From the NCBI GenBank assembly GCA_038748065.1, contig JBCDJG010000096.1:1-11033 (forward strand): a DNA stretch of 11,033 nt. Direction: 5' to 3'. This document shows positions 6,531 through 11,033 of the stretch, piece after piece. Source of the DNA: JBCDJG01 sp038748065 (GTDB lineage: Bacteria > Pseudomonadota > Gammaproteobacteria > Pseudomonadales > Halieaceae). The translations under genes and the position numbers were made by a program. The stretch's first letter is position 1; every line of letters begins with the position of its first letter. The notes below the pieces were generated by a model. It saw nothing but the letters and a program-made list of their open reading frames with translations. It did no database searches and was not told the DNA's origin.

Positions 6531-7355
6531 ATGCGAATCAGAAACCATAGGCTTGTTGGCGCTGACGGTGAGTTGGTGCCCTACCGAGCCAGCCCAAATC
6601 GGGGGGGAGCGCTAACGCCGCGCTTTCTGGTCATGCATTTCACCGCAGGTGCGTCTGCCCAGAGTTCAATCGAGCATCTGTGCAACCGCCGCAGCAGTGC
6701 GGCCGCGCACCTGGTTATCGGGCGCGACGGATCGATCACGCAGCTTGTCCCCTTTAACCGCGTCGCGTGGCACGCAGGGCGCAGTCGCTGGCAGGGAATC
6801 TCAGGCCTGAATCAGCATTCAATCGGCATAGAACTGGATAATGCCGGTGAACTGCGTCCGACATCCGGGGGCTGGGAGTCCTGGTTTGGCAGGGAGATAC
6901 CCGATACAGAGGTTTTCCTGGGTTCGCACAAGAATGGTCCATACGGGAGTGAATCCGGCTGGCACCGCTACCCGGAAGAGCAAATCGAGGCCGCCATGGC
7001 TGCAAGCAGTGCGATCGTTGAACGCTATAGCTTGCAGGATGTCCTGGGGCACGATGATATTGCCCCATTGCGCAAGCGGGATCCCGGGCCCGCCTTTCCT
7101 CTCCAGGAGTTTGCCAGCGCCTTAATCGGCCGCTCCGAAAACGATGAGCAAACCTATCGGACCACTGCACGCCTGAATATTCGAGAGGGCCCGGGTGTTG
7201 AGTTTGAAACGCTCGAGGATTCTCCACTGGCGGTTGGTACCCGGCTAACGGCCATAGAGCGCCACGGCCATTGGTTCTACGTCGAAGTGCTGGGAGATGA
7301 GGCCGTGCGCGAGTCAACGGGGTGGGTCCATGGGGACTATATCGCGCCGGCCTGA
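6531..7355 (+). CDS. N-acetylmuramoyl-L-alanine amidase (AmiD/PGRP fold) with C-terminal SH3-like domain
   Basis: The 274-residue product matches the Amidase_2 zinc hydrolase family, which cleaves the bond between MurNAc and L-Ala of peptidoglycan. The zinc ligands are His36 (LVMHFTAG), His174 (VLGHDDIAP) and Asp184 (RKRDPGPAF). Glu101 in SIGIELDN and Lys182, two residues before the Asp ligand, sit where this family has catalytic residues. Other conserved blocks are SAAAHLVIGRDG (56-67) and VAWHAGRS (78-85). Residues about 208-272 form an SH3-like domain (TTARLNIREGPG, then GWVHGDYIAP), often a cell-wall-binding module. The catalytic set is complete. There is no signal peptide, unlike housekeeping periplasmic amidases, so export is unexplained. 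The ribosome binding site is weak. It heads a four-gene operon and overlaps the next gene by one base (TGATG). The enzyme call is strong; the biological role is open. Confidence 0.93.
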   Translation: MRIRNHRLVGADGELVPYRASPNRGGALTPRFLVMHFTAGASAQSSIEHLCNRRSSAAAHLVIGRDGSITQLVPFNRVAWHAGRSRWQGISGLNQHSIGIELDNAGELRPTSGGWESWFGREIPDTEVFLGSHKNGPYGSESGWHRYPEEQIEAAMAASSAIVERYSLQDVLGHDDIAPLRKRDPGPAFPLQEFASALIGRSENDEQTYRTTARLNIREGPGVEFETLEDSPLAVGTRLTAIERHGHWFYVEVLGDEAVRESTGWVHGDYIAPA

Positions 7356-8608
7356 TGAGGCCGCCCTGTGGGGTATTGAGTCAAGGGACGGATGTTTTGC
7401 GAATATCGTGTAGTGAGCTACTGAAGTTTGGTCTCGGACTGGCGGTACTGCTGCTTGTTGCCTGGGTTCTCATGCATTGCTTCGGTCTCGATGCCCACGT
7501 GGTTGCGGTGCTGTTGTTCCTGGGCTTGATCATAGGCGCAGTGGTGCGTTTTCTGTATCTACTGCAGACCACGTTGGGCGATGACTACGACGTGGTGAAT
7601 GTGGAATGTCGTCGCCTTTTCCAGGAAAAAGACGTCAAGTTGATCAGTAAGTTGATCTTCTACGGGTATCTCGCCACCTTCTTCACCCTGCTGATTGCGA
7701 TTATGCCGCCGGTTCTGCTCTCTAAAAGCAGCGAGGCGATGGAGTATGTGCAGGGCAGCTCCGTGGGTATTCTGGTTGCCTGCCGGGCCGACGCGGTAGA
7801 GTTTTCGACGTCCTGCGAGCGAAATCCCGAGGGTGAATGGGTCGTCAATATCGGCGGGCAGGTGGTAAAGCCCGAGCACACAAGCTGGCAAGAGGCCACC
7901 AAGAGCCTGCTGGCCACAGCAGAATGCGCCGCCAAGGCTGAGGGTGAGGTTCCCAAAGAATGCCGTGCGGCAATAAGCGATGCCAGGGAAAAAATTTCGA
8001 AGCTTGATCAGCAGGGCGACACAGCGGGAGAAGATATACCGGCGGTAGGCGTTGCCCAAATCCATGGTGGCGCTGTGGTTCCACTGTACATGATTGTTAT
8101 TTCCTTGCTGGGCGCAGCGGTTGGACTGGCTAGGCGTTTGCCTGAGTATCAGCGGCAGGGCTCGCGGCTGTTTTTCGATGCCTACATCACGCGAGTAAAG
8201 CAAGGTGAGGTGCAGGCAGACGATCTCATGCCCATGGACGCGGCGGAGGTCCGGGAGGCGGTTGTCTTCCAGGTAATGCAGGTTTTCAGTGCGCCTCTGG
8301 TCGCAATCACCGCTTACAGCCTCGTGGGGCCGGCAAACACAGACAGCGTTGTGCTGATCGCTTTCGCCTCCGGGTTCTCAACCGAGGCCGTGCTCGTACT
8401 CATTCGTAAGGGCGTCGATAAGTTGGGCAAGGGCGAGCCAAAAACCGGGTCGGTTCGCACGATCGAGGAGGCCCTCTCTGCGCCTGATAGCAGCGGCGAA
8501 AGCGGTCTGACCAAGGACAAGACTTCGTTGCCAAAAAGGCGCAAGAAAGTGGCGGAAGCGGCCAAGGCCGCAGCCAGGACAGTCGCAGACAACGAGTCGA
8601 CCGCTTAA
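7355..8608 (+). CDS. Polytopic inner-membrane protein with a cysteine-bearing periplasmic loop
   Basis: I place the start at ATG 7355, whose A is the last base of the amidase TGA (TGATG), suggesting translational coupling. The frame is also open to GTG 7322, and TTG 7397 has a good AAGGGA 8 bases upstream, so a 403-residue form is possible. The 417-residue product has hydrophobic helices at about 22-42, 47-70, 99-122, 241-260, 305-325 and 330-350. With the N-terminus inside, residues 123-240 form a periplasmic loop with four cysteines (143, 154, 191, 203), likely two disulfides. A cytoplasmic linker (261-304) precedes the last helix pair, which carries the striking block LIAFASGFSTEAVLVLIRKG (334-353). 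The C-terminal tail is polar and lysine/alanine-rich (LPKRRKKVAEAAKAAART). I do not recognise the family. Its place between an amidase and a helical repeat protein suggests a membrane scaffold or channel. Confidence 0.88.
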   Translation: MRPPCGVLSQGTDVLRISCSELLKFGLGLAVLLLVAWVLMHCFGLDAHVVAVLLFLGLIIGAVVRFLYLLQTTLGDDYDVVNVECRRLFQEKDVKLISKLIFYGYLATFFTLLIAIMPPVLLSKSSEAMEYVQGSSVGILVACRADAVEFSTSCERNPEGEWVVNIGGQVVKPEHTSWQEATKSLLATAECAAKAEGEVPKECRAAISDAREKISKLDQQGDTAGEDIPAVGVAQIHGGAVVPLYMIVISLLGAAVGLARRLPEYQRQGSRLFFDAYITRVKQGEVQADDLMPMDAAEVREAVVFQVMQVFSAPLVAITAYSLVGPANTDSVVLIAFASGFSTEAVLVLIRKGVDKLGKGEPKTGSVRTIEEALSAPDSSGESGLTKDKTSLPKRRKKVAEAAKAAARTVADNESTA

Positions 8609-8619
8609 AGGAAAATCTT

Positions 8620-10668
8620 ATGCCGATACCGTCACTTACTGCGGAACTGGTCGTATCGATAACCCGAGGTGTGATCAAGCTGGGCTCGCGCCTGGACGAG
8701 GTTGCCGCGGAAAGCATCGCGCGCAACGGTGATATCGCGATACCGGATTTTGAGTTCAGCCACCGGCCAACGCATGCGGAGCTGTTAGTGGCGCTGGAAA
8801 ATCTCGTCAATGACCCTGATCTCCAAGCACAGGAACCAGATCCGCTGGGCGAAGACCGACAAGAAATCCATAGGCTTCTCAGTATTCGAGACAGCGATAA
8901 TCCGACCATTGGTGAAAATGAGACAATCGCAGTAGTTCAAAGACTCCTACCTGATCTACTAACCGGGGCGGTGATACCAGACAGCCAGCGTGTCGAGCGC
9001 GAACTGCATCGGCTGGCGGGGCACGCCAATCTGGACGATCAGGATATTCGCCGCGCGGTCTATTTTCTCGGCCCGGGGCGCATAGACCTCGGCGATAGCC
9101 TGGGCTTCAGGTTAGCCATGGTCGTTGTCGATGTGCTGGCCGAGTTTACGCTGGAAAACCAGCACCTTCTGGTCAAGGACGATACGAGCAAAGAAGTGCT
9201 CGCGGCAATCCTGACCCGTTTCGCTTCCGGAGATTTAGAGGACGAGATTGCTTCTTCAGAGATCCTGCTGCGCCGCTTGCTCTCATCTACGATGAATGGC
9301 GCGCTTGATGCGCGGGAAAGCTGGAGCGGTAGCGACGTTTGGTTGACGGCGGCACTGGATGCGCTGGACGACGCGCGCACTCGTAGCGCGGGCAATGGCG
9401 CCCCGTCGATCGATGACGACTACCTGGTCGGGCTTCTGCGGGGGCAAGGCTATCGCAGGCTGGTCAGCGAACTGCTAGAAGAAGGCGGAGAGGTTCTGGC
9501 TGAGCAGAACGCCGGTAAATTTGGCGTAGTACTGGCTGATGTCCTCATCGAAACTGCTCCATTGGTTCGCAGCAGTCAGGATGGCTTTGAATCATTTTTT
9601 CAGGCGCACTGGTCCGACCTTACCCGGGCTGCTCTGCATTCAGTCTCCAGGCACGGAAACCTTCTGCTGGATAACAGCAACCCGATTGTCAAAACGAGTC
9701 TCATTGCTGCGACCAAGTCGCTCGCTGGCATGCCAGGCCGTAATTTCCTAAGCCCGGAGGCGCTGACTACGGCCACCGAGGCAGTGATTGCCGGTATTGC
9801 GGCTAACCCGGAAATTATGGGCAACGAGAATGAGCAGATTACCTGGGCCAGGGCGCTGTTTGGTTCTTTTGCCGATGTGGTGGCGAATACCGGTCTACAA
9901 GCCACATTCAGCTCCGCGGGTTTGGAGCGTATCGCAAAAACCACAGCTGCGACATTAGCTGAGCACCCCGAACTCATCATTGCTGACAGAAATCTCAGTC
10001 AGTCTGTGGTAGCCAATATACTGCAGCGCACTGCAGCGGTTGACGACTTTCGGACAGAGTCTATTGCGACTGCAGCTGTGGATGGTGCGCTGGGTGCCGT
10101 TGTACAAAATCCAGGCCTGCTGAAAACGCGCTATGCGGATGTCCTCGGTGATACGGCAAAATTCCTGGCCGAACAGGTACGGCAAAATCGCCTAAGCGGG
10201 CTTCAAGCTAGGCATCTCGTCGAGGCCGTTGCCAAAGGCGTAGCGGCTAACCCCGAGTTGTTCGGGCAACTACAGGATCAAGTTGCGCAGGCCGTCATTC
10301 GGAAGCTGATCGAGGTGGCTGATGGTGATAGCAAAGGCATACTTGCAGGCGCCGCACTAGCGGAAACTGGCGCCACACTCATATCAATTATAGCAGCCAG
10401 AGGGCAAGAGCTTTTGGCGGGAACCTCAGTCAATGCGCTGGCCACTCAAGTTGGCAATGTACTGCAAATAGGCCTGTCCGAAGCGTCCGCTCAGCTTGGC
10501 AGAAGGGTGGATGTACCCTCTGCGAGCCTGGCAATTCGAATGCTGCTGGAGTCCTGGGCGCGTGGCGACATGGATCCTCAAGTATTTGAAGCCGATGCCA
10601 TGGAGCAGTTCTTCGCTGAGCTTTCTGACTTTGCCCGCACCCGGCGGGAGCTGCCTCATCCGGCCTGA
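8620..10668 (+). CDS. Large all-helical repeat protein of unknown function
   Basis: The start is ATG 8620, with AAAGGA overlapping the previous stop about 8 bases upstream. The 682-residue product is predicted helical throughout, with no signal peptide, no membrane segment and no cysteine. The C-terminal half shows a degenerate repeat of about 47-53 residues. In it a helix rich in Ala and Val leads into an N/H-P-E/G-L/I turn: GIAANPEIM (396-398 NPE), LAEHPELI (449-451), VVQNPGLL (497-499) and VAANPELF (544-546). This suggests an alpha-solenoid such as a HEAT/ARM-like superhelix, which usually serves as a binding scaffold. The N-terminal 250 residues are more acidic and less repetitive. I see no catalytic motif or nucleotide-binding loop. 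It lies 11 bases after the membrane gene and 43 before the lipoprotein gene, so it is probably co-transcribed. I do not recognise the family. Confidence 0.88.
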   Translation: MPIPSLTAELVVSITRGVIKLGSRLDEVAAESIARNGDIAIPDFEFSHRPTHAELLVALENLVNDPDLQAQEPDPLGEDRQEIHRLLSIRDSDNPTIGENETIAVVQRLLPDLLTGAVIPDSQRVERELHRLAGHANLDDQDIRRAVYFLGPGRIDLGDSLGFRLAMVVVDVLAEFTLENQHLLVKDDTSKEVLAAILTRFASGDLEDEIASSEILLRRLLSSTMNGALDARESWSGSDVWLTAALDALDDARTRSAGNGAPSIDDDYLVGLLRGQGYRRLVSELLEEGGEVLAEQNAGKFGVVLADVLIETAPLVRSSQDGFESFFQAHWSDLTRAALHSVSRHGNLLLDNSNPIVKTSLIAATKSLAGMPGRNFLSPEALTTATEAVIAGIAANPEIMGNENEQITWARALFGSFADVVANTGLQATFSSAGLERIAKTTAATLAEHPELIIADRNLSQSVVANILQRTAAVDDFRTESIATAAVDGALGAVVQNPGLLKTRYADVLGDTAKFLAEQVRQNRLSGLQARHLVEAVAKGVAANPELFGQLQDQVAQAVIRKLIEVADGDSKGILAGAALAETGATLISIIAARGQELLAGTSVNALATQVGNVLQIGLSEASAQLGRRVDVPSASLAIRMLLESWARGDMDPQVFEADAMEQFFAELSDFARTRRELPHPA

Positions 10669-10711
10669 GGTCCACTCCGGAAAATACTCGGCCATCCATT
10701 AAGGAGCCCCA

Positions 10712-11033
10712 ATGTCATTAACCAAAACCATGCGAACGCATATCTTCGTCGGGACGATCGTCGTTTGTCTGCCCCTGTTAACAGGGTGTTTCACAAGTGC
10801 GCAGGTCAAGAAGGTTGTCGACGAATCCAACCAGCAGACGATAGCACTGCTTACGACGAGTAATGGGGTGTCCGCGGCGGACGATGCAGAGCGTGCGCAA
10901 GCGGGGGACTGGGTTGAAACGGCTAACCGATTGCAAGCAGTAATCAATCAGAACCAGGAAAACGATGCCGTTGCTGATCCGATGCGGCTGCGGCTTGCCT
11001 ATCTCTTGCTAACGGCCGAGAAGCCGAATCTTG
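10712..11033 (+). CDS. Lipoprotein, N-terminal part only
   Basis: The start is ATG 10712, with AAGGAG at 10701-10706 and a 5-base spacer. The 107 codons seen end at the window edge without a stop. Residues 1-25 form a lipoprotein signal: basic MSLTKTMRTH, a hydrophobic core IFVGTIVVCLPL, and the lipobox LTGC with Cys26 as the lipidated residue. The residue after it is Phe, not Asp, so the inner-membrane retention rule does not apply and outer-membrane sorting is expected. The mature part is helical and polar (DWVETANRLQAVINQNQEND, MRLRLAYLLLTAEKPNL) and could be the beginning of TPR-like helices, but too little is visible to assign a family. It is the fourth gene of the rightward operon, which suggests that the system reaches the outer membrane. 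Confidence 0.88.
   Translation, partial: MSLTKTMRTHIFVGTIVVCLPLLTGCFTSAQVKKVVDESNQQTIALLTTSNGVSAADDAERAQAGDWVETANRLQAVINQNQENDAVADPMRLRLAYLLLTAEKPNL

Noticed and set aside
7559..8203. A 214-residue minus-strand frame opposite the membrane protein
   Set aside because: It is antisense to a well-supported gene with clear hydrophobic helices, and has no recognisable motif or upstream ribosome binding site.
6531..11033. Phage lysis cassette (endolysin plus holin plus spanin-like lipoprotein)
   Set aside because: The membrane protein is far larger and more complex than a holin, the 682-residue helical protein does not fit, and no phage structural or replication genes are present.

Overview
The window reads as chromosomal DNA from a Gram-negative bacterium. 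It is moderately GC-rich by eye, has clear Shine-Dalgarno sites with ATG or GTG starts, and encodes a lipoprotein signal with an LTGC lipobox and proteins built for an inner membrane and periplasm. A marine gammaproteobacterium is my guess from overall feel, not something the sequence proves. I see no tRNA, rRNA, CRISPR array, insertion sequence or phage structural gene. Nearly all the DNA is coding, and most products are families I cannot name.

Left block (minus strand, 4155 down past base 1). A tight leftward operon encodes a small two-helix membrane protein, a tandem CBS-like protein in the same frame behind a single TAA, a class 3 lipase-fold hydrolase, and a very large orphan protein (at least 883 residues, cut by the window edge). 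The orphan's start overlaps the lipase stop as ATGA. The membrane and CBS pieces look like one gene split by a nonsense codon.

Centre (about 4156-6530). A plus-strand receiver-only response regulator converges on a minus-strand gene with an XRE-like helix-turn-helix, and their two TAG stops overlap in one CTAG. Behind these lies a minus-strand single-pass membrane protein with a six-cysteine outer domain and a candidate terminator. The gaps carry inverted repeats and a shared motif, GCATAGTTT(T/C)ACA.

Right block (plus strand, 6531 to the end). A promoter-like sequence precedes a rightward operon: a zinc amidase of the AmiD/PGRP fold with a C-terminal SH3-like domain, a polytopic membrane protein with a four-cysteine periplasmic loop (TGATG overlap), a 682-residue all-helical repeat protein, and an outer-membrane-type lipoprotein that runs off the window.

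Taken together, the genes pair envelope-acting enzymes (lipase, peptidoglycan amidase) with uncharacterised membrane and giant helical proteins around two small regulators. The right block could be an envelope-associated complex, and the left block a membrane- or lipid-directed module. Both are inferences from layout and domain content. No gene here matches a defence, secretion or toxin system that I can name.
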